Shown here: positions 45,456 to 56,788 of the stretch, one piece after another
Position numbering within the stretch: the first letter of the stretch is position 1
How the letters are laid out: the number at the start of each line of letters is the position of its first letter
Assembly: GCA_020736575.1 (NCBI GenBank)
Contig: JAGPYM010000007.1
Location: 1,736,001 to 1,800,000 of the forward strand
Source of the DNA: Thelonectria olida
Lineage: Eukaryota; Ascomycota; Sordariomycetes; Hypocreales; Nectriaceae
DNA: 64,000 nt
Reading direction: 5' to 3'
Position numbers and translations under genes: made by a program
Notes under the pieces: model-generated
Told to the model about the DNA's origin: nothing
Database searches by the model: none
What the model saw: the letters and a program-made list of their open reading frames with translations, nothing else

Positions 45456-48400
45456 TATTAAAAGCTCTTATTTAGAAAGTTATTATATTACTTTAAGTAA
45501 TATTATACTATTATAATTATATCTAGAAGTTAACCTATTAATACTCCTAACCCTATATTAAATAACTTACCCCTAGCTTATAACACTCTATTTAATAATA
45601 TAGAGATTGCTATTAAAGTCTAATAACTTTAGAACTTGGTTAATTAATTCTATACTTAGGTGTAGAGTTAAGAATAATAAGCCCTAACTGTTTAATAGGA
45701 TAGAGGATGTAATCCTAGCGAAATAGTTAAGCTACCCTAACTGGAACCTTTTAATAGAACTTTTAAAGATATTATACTTTTTCTCATACATTTTAGAACC
45801 TACTTCTAATAGTTCCCATATAGACTTACCTTAGCTAAAGGAAGGGTTATATATGCCTATAGTTATATAAAGGGAATTATAGCCACCTAGTTTGAACCTA
45901 TTATAAGAGACTATTTTAAATATAATAATAATATTAATTAAGATTAAGATATAGTTAATATCTTTTTAAAATAGGATAATTTTAAAACTGCATTTAAAGA
46001 TATATTCGGAATAGTTAATAAAGAGCGTTAAGCAGCTATTAATATCTACTAGATTAAATAGTTTAAATCTACTGCTAGCTACTCTATTGCATTTTGACAA
46101 GTTGCAGCTAAACTTAAATAGAATAATAATATACTTATAGAAATCTACTACTAGGGACTTAAAAAAGAAGTTAAAGATAAGATCTATAAGGCCAAGCGCC
46201 CTAAGACCCTTATAGAGTTTATTACTATAGCTATTAAGATTGACGAAAGATAGTATAAATGTAAAAGAGAGAAGGCCTGAGAATAATATATAGGACGAAA
46301 TACTTCTTACGACCCTTACTACCCTAACTGGTATTAAGTAAAGAATAATAAAAGAAGAGGAAGAACCTATTAAAATAACACCTCTTATAGTATGAATTTA
46401 GGACCTATAGAGCTTGGAGCCACTTAGTAAGATTACTTGCAAATTACCTATTAGAATTATAAAAAGAAGGGATATTTTAAAAGTAAGTATTAAAACCCTA
46501 ATAAAACTAACCAGAAGTTTAAACCTATTCTAAAAGGTAAGAAATGCCTAAATAATACTAACCGATAGGACGAACCCTAAATAGCAGTTAGAACGGCTAC
46601 TAGAACACTAGTAATAACCTAAAGCGGCTACAATCGATCAGGATCTAGCTCTTTTAATAAAGTCACCCTTGCTAGTAATAACTTATACTACTATAAGGAA
46701 GAACTAGATATTATCAACCACCCTGTTCTCTAAGCTACGGAAGAATAGATTAGCACCCTTAATTGAGAACGAGCTTTCTAGTCACACCTTATATAATGCA
46801 ATAAAAAGCTTAAAAACGGATAAAATGTATTCGATTTTATAAAACCTACGGGATGGACACCTATACTACTTGTAAAGATCGCCTTAAAAGTAAATAACTT
46901 AAAAACTCTTATAATAACCCGTAAGAATAAAACCCCAAGCCCGGAGGGAAGCGACATTATCTATAATAAAGCATTATAACAACTTGTTAAGGCATATAGC
47001 CACTTAACATAACCTTAATAGAGTAGCTATATAAGCCAGACTGCTGTAGAAGCCCTTGATTTAAGTCCAGCAGACTAAGACCTTATTAACCTAGTCAAAC
47101 GGGAACTTACAATCTAAGTAGGAAATAACACTCTTAAACTATTTCTTACCCTATTAGATTATAAATAAGCCTAAGAACTATAACTACCTATTACTATTTA
47201 GTATATATTTTTAAACTCACTTACTAATAGTATTCTAATATAATAGATATAGATTTATAAGTTATTAAAAGAAGAAGTGATTCTTAAGACTAATAATACT
47301 AGTTTAAAAGAAGATATTAGAAAAGAACTATAATAAGTTTATCCAATTTATAAGTTAATTATTAGAAGATAAAAGGTTATTACTAAAGACTTTTATATTT
47401 ATAGTATAAACTAATAAATAATCTAAATAAGAAATTATAAACCCTACTAACCTTATAATAATAATACATCTATTTTAAACCTAATACACCCTAATTATTA
47501 TATAATTTTATAAGTATTATATTATAACTATATATATATGTAATATTTGCTGCATAAAGCCTAGAATAACTACTACTTAATATAAATAGGGCCACACCTT
47601 ATAGGATAATAGTATTAAGCTGCTAACCTTATAAACTGGAGAAATGCAAACTGGCTATTATACTTAAATATTACTATTCTTATAAACTATATGCACCCCC
47701 TGCCTAGGAAGTATATAAATAGGATATATAATGCACTTAAATGCTAGTATTAAGAATACTTTATATATAAATAAGTTAAAATAGTAGATTGGTATTAAAT
47801 ATATTAGAAACGACCCATGCGACCCTATAGTATATATACTCTATAAAATAAGATAGTAGAATAATAGGTTAAGGATATATATAAATAGTTAAAAAATAAT
47901 AAATGCCGCCTATAATAGAGCTATAGGACTGGCTAGAGTAAGAGAAATTTGTAGAACTTTTAAAAAGAGCTCTATATATAATATAAAGACCTAATAATAT
48001 ATTATTATAATAATAGATAATATTATAAGTATAAATTAAAAATAATAGTTTATTATATTAGTAGATAGTAGAATAGAGATAAATAGAGTTAATTTATAAA
48101 TAGTTAATTATTTTAAGCTATTATAAAAGGATAAGGATATACCCTATAGGATATTTAATATAAAAGGAAAACTATTTAAATATAAAAATAGATAAATTAC
48201 TTATAAGATTAATTACTTTAAAGTATTTATTAAAAGAAAGAATTAGGGAGTTAATTTTAATATTATACCTTTTTAAAAATATAACCTACTTTTAAGTTAC
48301 TTATAGCTTTACTAATATAACCCCCTTATTAGTTAGTATACTAGCTAGGTATAAACCTTTTAAGGTAATGCAGCTAATAATATAAATAATAATTTAAATA

Positions 48401-50445
48401 ATATAAGATTTTAAACTTCTATTAGAAAGAATGAAAAAGTATGGCAGAATAATAATAAAAATACTCCCTAACCTATAAAAAAATATAACCTCTAAAAGGA
48501 ATATAATATAAATATAAGAAAGGGCAAGTGCAATAAATATAAAGAATAATTACATTCTTTAAGAAAACATTCATATAAATAAATAAAGACCTTAAGTAAT
48601 AGAAAGAGGCACTAATTAATAATAGACTTAAGAATATACTAATATAATACCAAGTTTATAAGAAACTATTTACTAAAGAACTAGAAATAGGTCTACTAGA
48701 GCATTCTTAATAGGATTATAAGATTTAGCTTAAAGATAGAATATTAACTATATTCCACCCTATTTATAACCTTAATAAAATATAGCTATATAAGCTTAAG
48801 AACTACTTTAAAGAAATATTAAAAAAAGAATATATTAGAATTTTTAAATTAAAAGTAGGCTATCTAGTTATATTTATTCCTAAAAAGAATAAAAAGCTCT
48901 AACTTATTATAAATTACTATAAGCTTAATAATATTACTATTAAAAATAGAACACCCTTATTTTTAATTAATAAACTAAAGGACTAACTCTATAGGATAAA
49001 GTATTTTATTATATTAGATTTAAAAGGGGCTTATAACCTTATCTATATTAAGGAAGGATATAAATAGAAAACCGCCTTTAAAATAAAATTCAAACTCTAT
49101 AAATATCTTATTATACCCTTTAGTCTTACTAATATACTAGTAACATTCTAATAAATAATTAATAATATATTATAGGAATACCTAAATATATTTATAATAT
49201 GCTATTTTAATAATATTCTTATCTTTTTAAAATAGAAAAAGAATATATAAAATATATTTATAAGGTATTATAAGCTCTTAAAGATACTAAACTGCTAGTT
49301 AAACTAGAGAAAAGTTATTTCTATATATTAGAAGTGGAATTTCTAGGATATATTATCTTTTATAATACGATATAAATAGACCTAAAGAAACTTTTAGTAG
49401 TTAAAGACTAGAAGAAACTAGAGTTAGTTAAAAAAGTATAAGCCTTCCTAGGATTTATAAACTACTACTATAAGTTCCTTAAAGATTTTAAGAAACTAGC
49501 TGCATCCCTTATTAAATTAATAAAGAAGGATTGACTATTTATTTGGAAACCTAATATTTAGAAAGCTTTTAATAAAATTAAAAATCTTATCTTTAGCAAA
49601 CTAGTATTTAAAATATTTAACCCTATATAATCTATTAAACTAGAAATAGACTCCTTAAACTTTACTTTAAAAGCCTAAATTGGATAATATAATAATAATA
49701 GAAAGTTACACCTAATTGCATTCTACTTTTATAAATTATATAAAGTAGAACTTAACTACCCTATTTATAATAAAGAATTCCTTATAATAGTCTAAGCTTT
49801 TAAAAAATTCTAATAATACCTATTAGAAAGCTACTATTAGGTTATAATTTATATAAACTATAAGAATATCTTATACTTTACTACTACTTAATAACTTAAT
49901 AGATAATAACTTAAATATACTAAATACCTATTAGAATTTAACTATATTATTAAGTATAAAAAAGGATTAGAGAATAGTAAAGCTAATGCTATTAGCTAAT
50001 AACTAGACTTTAATATAGGTAAAATTAAGATAAAAGAATAACTACTAACTTTCACACCTAAAAAACACTTTAAATAGAAATATATTACAACTACTACTGC
50101 TTAATATATCCCTAAATGTTTAATAGAATAATAGAAGGAATATATCTAATAGTTAATTATTAGAAATAAGCTCAAATAACTTATTATTAGACGAGCAGAC
50201 TAGGTCAACTTGGTATTAGGAATGATTACCTATTAAGGAACAATCTACCTACCCTAGAAAATATAAAATAAATTTATTAAATACTATTATTAAACTATTA
50301 AGCACTATAAGAAATAGGACGACCTATAATTCTAAAACTTTTTTAATAAGAATTTCTAGTAGAAAGGAGCAGGACCTAATAACTACCTCTACTACAATTA
50401 ATACTTAAAGAATAAAGGCCTTACCCTAAAAATATTAGGAAGGGA

Positions 50446-50518
50446 CCCTAATTCTCTCTACTAATATAAACCTAAAACCCTCTAGTCTTATCCGTTGGAA
50501 ATTAACCAGATTGTTATA
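50446..50518 (+). repeat. 3' LTR remnant
   Basis: CCCTAATTCTCTCTACTAAT through CCAGATTGTTATA matches the end of the 5' LTR with scattered C/T and G/A differences. Only about 73 bases are present; upstream sequence does not match the rest of the 5' LTR. TTATA is probably TTACA after a RIP-type change, restoring the usual CA end. Confidence 0.6.
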
Positions 50519-50523
50519 GAACC
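50519..50523. repeat. Right target-site duplication, GAACC
   Basis: Same five bases as at 45073-45077, immediately after the 3' LTR remnant. Confidence 0.6.
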
Positions 50524-51209
50524 GAATGACGTAATATAAAACGATAAGTAGTCTAGTCTTTTAACCAAGGTCTTATAGCTAAAAGCTTGCTGCCCTTTTA
50601 AATATTTAAAGTTATATATTAATAGTTAATAATAGTTTAATTATATATTTTATATATTATATAATTATATATTTGCTTTTATTAATATAAATATAATAAT
50701 AATAATAATAAAAATATTAATATTATTAAGTATTTTAATAAAACTATTATAATAATTATAAGTATTTAATAAATAATTTTTTTTTTTTAAAAATTATAAA
50801 GTATTATTTATTAAAATAAGCCTGGTACTAGTATATAATAAAAGTTAATATAGGCAAAACCCAGCCTTGCATTTATTATAATAAGCTTTTCTATAGGGTT
50901 TACAATTGGCCTTTAAGTGAAAATCCTTATTAAGTAAACCTTGCTAAATTATAAAGTATATATTTTATATATTTTTTCTTTTCTTTTTTATTTCCCCCTC
51001 CCCCCTTATTCTTGTTTTTTGTATCTCTTTTTAACACTCCACTTCCCATGTCACTTTCTGGGGCATTTCTCAGCCTGACTATCACCTGACACCTGACGCT
51101 CCCCTCCCGTACCTCCGATTCTCACCCGCCTATTCCCCAAGTCAAACGACCGCAAACTATCTAGACTGGGACTCGTCCCAATAACACCTCAGCGGGCACA
51201 ACGGCCAAT
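50524..51209. other. AT-rich flank and promoter of the KIX-like gene
   Basis: From 50524 to about 50960 the DNA is as AT-rich as the element, with poly-A/T runs and an (ATA)n microsatellite near 50690-50715, but shows no Gag-Pol. It may be a second RIP-mutated repeat. From about 50965 composition returns to normal through a pyrimidine-rich tract (TTTCTTTT...CCCCCTCCCCCC), probably the promoter of the next gene. Confidence 0.55.
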
Positions 51210-52469
51210 ATGCAGCCTCTCACTGGGGCCGTCCAGACGATACCGCCCAGGCCGCACTTGCGTCCGTTGTCCAGCAATCAACTCCAACAGATTGTCTACC
51301 AGAACTTGGTCCAAAACACGCAGGCCTTCCCCGGCTTCGCCTGGCAGGCCAATGTTCCTATTAGCGATCGGTTAATACAAATTTTGAATCTGTATGTTTG
51401 GTCCCTCACCTGCTTTCTGCTCTTCTGTCTTCCAAGCCGCCTCGCTTGATTAGCGAAACCTGACTGACTGGTATTCAGCATCTCTAACCCTGTTTCGACT
51501 ACGCGTTCTGGCGAATTCATCAGAAATGTCGACCCTAGTTGTGCCGTTGAACGTGAACTGTTCCACAATTCACCGTCAAAGGTACTGCCCAGTCCTGTTC
51601 TACCTTTGCGAACGGACTTAACGATGCTGACCTGGTTCTTGTAGGAAGTTTACGAGAGGGAAATGACGAAGAAGATCACGGAATCTTCTACAAAGCGACC
51701 AGCGATCGACCGAAACCTCCAAAATACCTCCACCTCCACCGCCAACGCGCAAGCAGAAGCACAGGCCCGGACACGACTCCAAGCGATGGCGAACAAATAT
51801 GAAGGCAGTGGACACAGCCGGCGTTTCCCCACTGAGCGTGATCGAGAGCGAGTCTTGCAGGCATCCATGCGTGAGGATGAAGAAAGAAAAGAGCGGGAGC
51901 TGAGGGACCCGCAGCCGGATTCCCGAGGTCTCCCTATGCCCAGAGTGATTGGCATAGAGATGGCCCACCGCCTCTTTCCGGACGGTTTAGCCATGTTGTC
52001 GACCGATGATGATAAGAGACAGGTCGTAAGACTGGCTAATAGGATGATGGCCAACGCGTCGGAGACGATAAAAGCGAACACCCGACATCAACTCCAACAT
52101 CGACTTCCGCCACAGAAGCTAGCGGAATTTCAGGCTCTTGGCATGGATCCTCTTATGTGGTTTTACCAAAGCCAGGCATTTCAAACCATCAAGGCTAATG
52201 CCCAGAAGCGAACGGAAGCCCAGACCCCATATCCTCTTCAAGCGGCTACAATGCAGCAACCACGACAGCAGAAGTTGGCGCAGTTAAAGACACCCGGCGC
52301 TGTATCTTCTTGGGGAAGACATCTTTTCACAAACACGAGAACCAGAGCGTCAAGTCTATCTTCAGCCCCAATCTCCTATACAATCTCACAAGACCACACG
52401 GCAGGTGAACAGGCCCGTCGAGCCGACCTACTTGCAGATTTAGGAAGGAAAAGACGACTAGGTTCATAG
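51210..52469 (+). CDS. Protein with Med15 KIX-like N-terminal region
   Basis: Three exons: 51210-51391, 51479-51581, 51645-52469; 1110 nt, 369 residues, introns of 87 and 63 nt in phase. Residues about 35-105 (FPGFAWQANVPISDRLIQIL, ... VERELFHNSPSKEVYEREM) resemble the KIX-like helical domain at the N-terminus of fungal mediator subunit 15, which binds activators. The remainder is rich in Q, R and E, with a helical region (LANRMMANASETIKANTRHQ in part), and ends KRRLGS. True Med15 proteins exceed 1000 residues, so this is a short relative or a truncated duplicate. The name is tentative. It begins 0.25 kb outside the RIP island. Confidence 0.65.
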
Positions 52470-53726
52470 CAAGAAGACGCAGACTCTCGATCCGCCACTC
52501 ATAGGAGTTCACGGGCCTGGCTTGCGCCCGGATCTATTCTTTTCCCCAAGCAAACCTAACAGATCAAAACCCACCATGTTATTCGCCGAGGTAGGTTTAT
52601 GCCGAAAACCTGCCTCCTGAGTCTTGGAGGGAGGGCTCAAAGCCGAGGGCTCAAAGCCAAGTTCTCAAAACCGCGAGGTATAAGAGACTCCCCTCAAGGT
52701 CCAGGCGTCCTGGTCTGTGGAACGGTTTCACGATTGCGAGCGGCTCACCCACGAGGGTTTTGAGGAGGCCCCTGTTCAACCTTAGGTCGCCGCCCGACTT
52801 ACGTGCGCGTGGGAGACGGCGGTTGTTCAACGAGACGCTGAAAATCTCCATACTGATTTCAACATCCACGTGTGAGTTTATCCTTACCATTCTTAGTAGT
52901 CTCACGTTGCACTGGTAGCGATTGACTAGAATTTTGGCAATAGGACCCTTGAGCTCGTTTTCATTAGATCATTAGATGCTCCGTTGGTAGCATAGACAAA
53001 CTATTGAAGGAAGCAAACCCTTCCACCCCATCAGCCCGGCCGTCCCAGCTCCAGCTAGTCAAGTTGAACCTCGGCTAGGGCACGATCACACGATCGAACT
53101 TCCGGCAAAGTCAGCAATGGAGGGTCTGAAGTTGCGTTTAACATGAAAAGTGCACCGCGTCAGGCTGTATGGAATCACGTCGGCTACTTAGCGCCGCTTG
53201 AAGCACCACGACTGTCTCGGCCGCCTGCATTAGCCAACGCCTTCGAATGTCGGCGCGAACCTGGACCACCGCCCTCATGTATGCATGTCTACGTCGCTAT
53301 TCTGGACGTGCTCTAGAGTTAGGCAATTGATTCCGGTTCCCAGTCAATCAATATGGGAGAACCCCAGCTGTGCCAACTCCATTCGCTTTCGGGATGCAGT
53401 ATAGTTATAGTAACCAGGGGCCATCTTTCGCCATCTAGAAATTAGAGCGAGGTAGACTTGGTTTATCTCTTTTTCCATAGGATTATCCTCGTGATTCTAG
53501 GCGATCTTCAAAATCACATTATATAAATCCACCTGAGTTTCCCATATTGAACACAAGCTCCTCAGCTTTCCACAATACTTGGTTACGAAGGTCACCCTTG
53601 GGCATTAGTTACTAGACCTAACATCAAAATGTCTTCTCAAGCGCTCGGTTGATGCCCTAGTCCCTCTGCTTACATATGGAAACCAGTTGTCTCAGCCCAG
53701 GTGGTCATACTGGCACATCATTGATA
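52470..53726. other. Convergent intergenic region with a 14-bp tandem repeat
   Basis: About 1.26 kb between the KIX-like gene and the AAA ATPase gene. GAGGGCTCAAAGCC occurs twice in tandem at 52631-52658. No gene was recognised. Confidence 0.45.
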
Positions 53727-56210
53727 TCAATACTCCTGGCATTGCCTCGCAATCACGTCATCGCTAAGACCGCCTTTCAGCTCTGTTGCATACTCATCAA
53801 ACTTTTCCATCTCGGAAATCACAGTCTCCAGGTGCCTATATCCCATGGCTTCGTTGCCGAACATGGCCAGCTGTCTCGCCGTCGACACGGCGTTGCGAAT
53901 CTCGCGGCCGTTGAGAGCCTTCTTTGCCAGCTCGGGGAGCTTGTCCTTGATCTCTCGGGATCGGATTCCGAGAGACGCAGTGCGCGAGTTTGTCAGGCCC
54001 TCAACGTGCTCGATGAAGTTCTTCCATATCTGCAGCCGGTTCTCCTTTGTCAGCGGGGGGTAGTGGAGCGACAGCTGGATGCGCGATTTGAAGGCCGCGT
54101 CGAAGGTGCCGACGCGGTTGCTCGTCAGGACTAGGATGCCGTCGTAGTACTCCAGGACACGCAGGAAGACAGACACGAGTGCGTTGCGCTTGAAATCCTC
54201 GACCGATCGCTGCATGAGGAAGACGTCGGCCTCATCGAGCAGAACAACGCAGCCCCACGTTTTGCCTAGTAGGAGCACTGTCTCGAGATATCTCTCTACC
54301 TCCTCGGCCTTGGTACCCACGTCGCCGCAAGTCACACGATAGAGAGGCCTCTCTGCTATCTCGGCCACGCTCTCCGCTGTGAGCGTCTTGCCCGTCCCAG
54401 GACCGCCGTGAAGCAAGATGAACAAGCCGTTTCCCTTGCCGCTCATCAGATCAGTACTCTCCTCTGCTGCAATCTGGGTCGTGACAAGCGCCTGGATCAG
54501 CTTCTTCTTCTTGTCATCGACCACCAGCCTCTCAAATGCGTCGACGTTCCACTGCACAGGCGTCATGCGGCTTACGTATAACGTAAACCATTCCTTTTTA
54601 AGCATGTGGTAGCCCGGAATTGTGCACGGAAGACAGAGGAGGAAGTCACTGTCTGGAAGGGGTGCATTTGGCCCTGTTGCTTCTGGTCCGAGGTCATCTC
54701 TGGGAGCTACCTGGGCCGGCGGGGATGGATGCATATCTTTGTAGGTGTTGTAATCAATCATATACCGAGCGTCTTGCTTCATTTGATCCAGCCCAGTTAG
54801 TCATTGAACTTCCATCTCGCTGCCTCAAGGCTGGGTGCTTACTGGGCTCTGTGCTCGGAGGGCGCTGTCGTTGTGGTAGCAGATGTATTTGGGCAACCGA
54901 CACTCCCAGAACATCTCGCCACGATGCTGTAGGGCCTCGGCCACCTCAGGGCCTGCAAGGCGAAGGGGAAAGACGGCAAGATCATCGATGTTGAAAGTCT
55001 CGTCCCGGGGGGACTTGCAGTAGAATGCCCACTCCTCAGTATTTTGCTGGAAGAAGCCATTGTAGCTCCAGGACGAGCCAGAAACCACCAACCTCGACGG
55101 CGACGCCCCCATGTTGGAATACTGTAGCCAGGATGTTGCTTTGAATGCTCTATAAAACTGGGGATCATCTTTACCCATCTTCGACAGTTGCATCTCACCA
55201 GGGATCTAGATTATGCCGATTAGTCCAGACGTCCACGCTAATACTCGCAGATATGCTTGAGAACATACATAAAGGTACGGTAAATACTTGGCACTTAGTC
55301 TTCCCTCTTCTAACAGCTTGTCAACAGTCTGGTACTCCTGTCCAAGGCTTTCCTCGAGGTAGTCCTGGAAGAGAAGGATATGCGGCAAGTGTGCGGGCGC
55401 AAGAGACTGAATGCCACTTTGGATACGATCTCTTTGGCAAAACCACCAAACGTAGGGGGCACTAAATTCCATGAGAGGGTTGAACCCCGGGTGTAAGGTG
55501 CTGCCAACTCTGATCGACAGCAGCTCATCCAGGGCGAGACTGAGGGTCTCAGAGACGATAGAGACTGACTCATTCACCAGGAGACTCGGTACGGCGTCCG
55601 CACTAATGGTCGAGGGCTGTCGCTGCACAGTCTCGGGACCACGACTCTCGCAGCATTTGTAGTCCCTATACACAAGGAAGGCAGTCCCCTTGTTGCGTTC
55701 AAGGTGGAGTTCCAAGTTGGTCACAACTCTGCTGCCTCTCAGGTGGATGAGACCGTCAGCGTTCCAGACAGGCAACGGCTCGTTGAGACATAATTCCGTC
55801 GTAGACTGTTCGGCGCATCGAATCCTGTGCATTGTCTGGTAGTTGAGGTCTGCGCTTGCGTCCATAATTGAGGCGTCGTACAGGGAGCGATCGGCCGCCT
55901 CGAGTCTGTCAGTGATATTTTGGAGAGACTCCAATATAGCCTGGTCGTTTTCCTGGTGATTGAGGGAAAAGCTTTGGCAGAGCACCCGCCGCCAGTCGAC
56001 TTGGAATGGGAACGCAGGCGTGAGCTTCTCGCTCTCCACCATGCGAGCAGCTGTATTTCATCAGCTCCGGCCTACGAAGCAGTTTCGGTGTTTCTTACCG
56101 CCCGGCGCACATGACGAGTCAGAAGAGGAGTCATTCTCCGATAATTCTTCTGTCCTCGCGCGTTTTCGAGCAGCCCATGTCGGTCCCAACGAGCCACGGA
56201 GAGGAGGCAT
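53727..56210 (-). CDS. AAA-family ATPase with fungal N-terminal domain
   Basis: Four exons: 56210-56099, 56050-55269, 55205-54843, 54776-53727; 769 codons including stop, 768 residues; all introns GT-AG and in phase. The start MPPLRGSLGPTWAARKRARTE is the first Met. The long N-terminal half (WRRVLCQSFSLNHQENDQ, FSAPYVWWFCQRDRI in the middle) matches the fungal domain often labelled DUF7025. The C-terminal AAA module has Walker A GGPGTGKTLTAESVAE at about residue 543, Walker B VVLLDEADVFL, the sensor region GILVLTSNRVGTFD and arginine-finger-like FKSRIQLSLHY. Members are common in filamentous fungi and functionally unstudied; a remodelling role on protein complexes is likely. It is divergent from the phosphorylase-domain gene. 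Confidence 0.9.
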
Positions 56211-56788
56211 CGTCGCGACTCAAGCTGAAGGATGCTTAGTGACGAGTGGGAGTGACAATGTGTCAAGCTACCTTCGATTTCAGTTGATGTCGGGTGGTCT
56301 ATATCTCATTTCACAGGCTGCAAAGTCCTTTCCCTTCATCCACCTTGTCCAGCCACGGCGGCAGGGACCATTTCCTCTGTGTCCCATGTGCATCACGCGC
56401 ATGCAGCGGCGGGTAGTGCGCCAATGAAAGTCTTGCGCGGCATGTTGAAATCCTTATCAGCCAAGGCGGCCTGGGAGGCTGCCAATCAAGTCTTTCCACG
56501 TACCAGAACCGGGCTGACGTGGGCTGCACTTTTGCCTGGGAGTATGTACGCCTTCTGTCTTGGCCGGCGCATGTTTGCTTGATCATGTCCCCGAGGAAAC
56601 ACGCTCCTCCAGTCTCTTGATGTTTTCCCCACACGTTGACTGAGTCCTGTAGCTTGAGGTGCCGTCAGATGCGAACGCGGACAGTGACGTGCGGCTGCGA
56701 CCTCCCGAACTAATTACCTCTCCATACCTTTCCATATGTACCTAAATAAGTGCATCAATTCCGAGGCGAAGGTGCAGCTGTAACAAAG
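56211..56788. promoter_or_regulatory. Shared divergent promoter region
   Basis: 578 bases separate the start codons of the AAA ATPase gene (minus) and the P-loop-like/phosphorylase gene (plus). Short open frames inside show no motif. Shared regulation is possible. Confidence 0.4.

Larger units (their letters stand above)
45078..50518 (+). mobile_element. RIP-degraded Ty3/gypsy LTR retrotransposon
   Basis: About 5.4 kb, very AT-rich, with stops in all frames. Despite this the plus strand still reads as Ty3/gypsy Gag-Pol. A zinc-knuckle remnant lies near 46455-46490 (NYKKKGYFKSKY). Reverse transcriptase lies at about 48850-49240 (NITIKNRTPLFLI, TKFKYFIILDLKGAYNL-like, IPFSLTNI, YFNNILIF), and the RT-RNase H connection and RNase H at about 49440-50000 (INYYYKFLKDFKKLAASL, IVYIN-type, KKGLENSKANAIS). 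Codons changed from CAA/CAG to TAA/TAG and GAY to AAY fit CpA to TpA mutation on both strands. The integrase core was not found and the 3' LTR is reduced to about 73 bases, so the 3' part is deleted. The element cannot encode working proteins. Confidence 0.88.
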
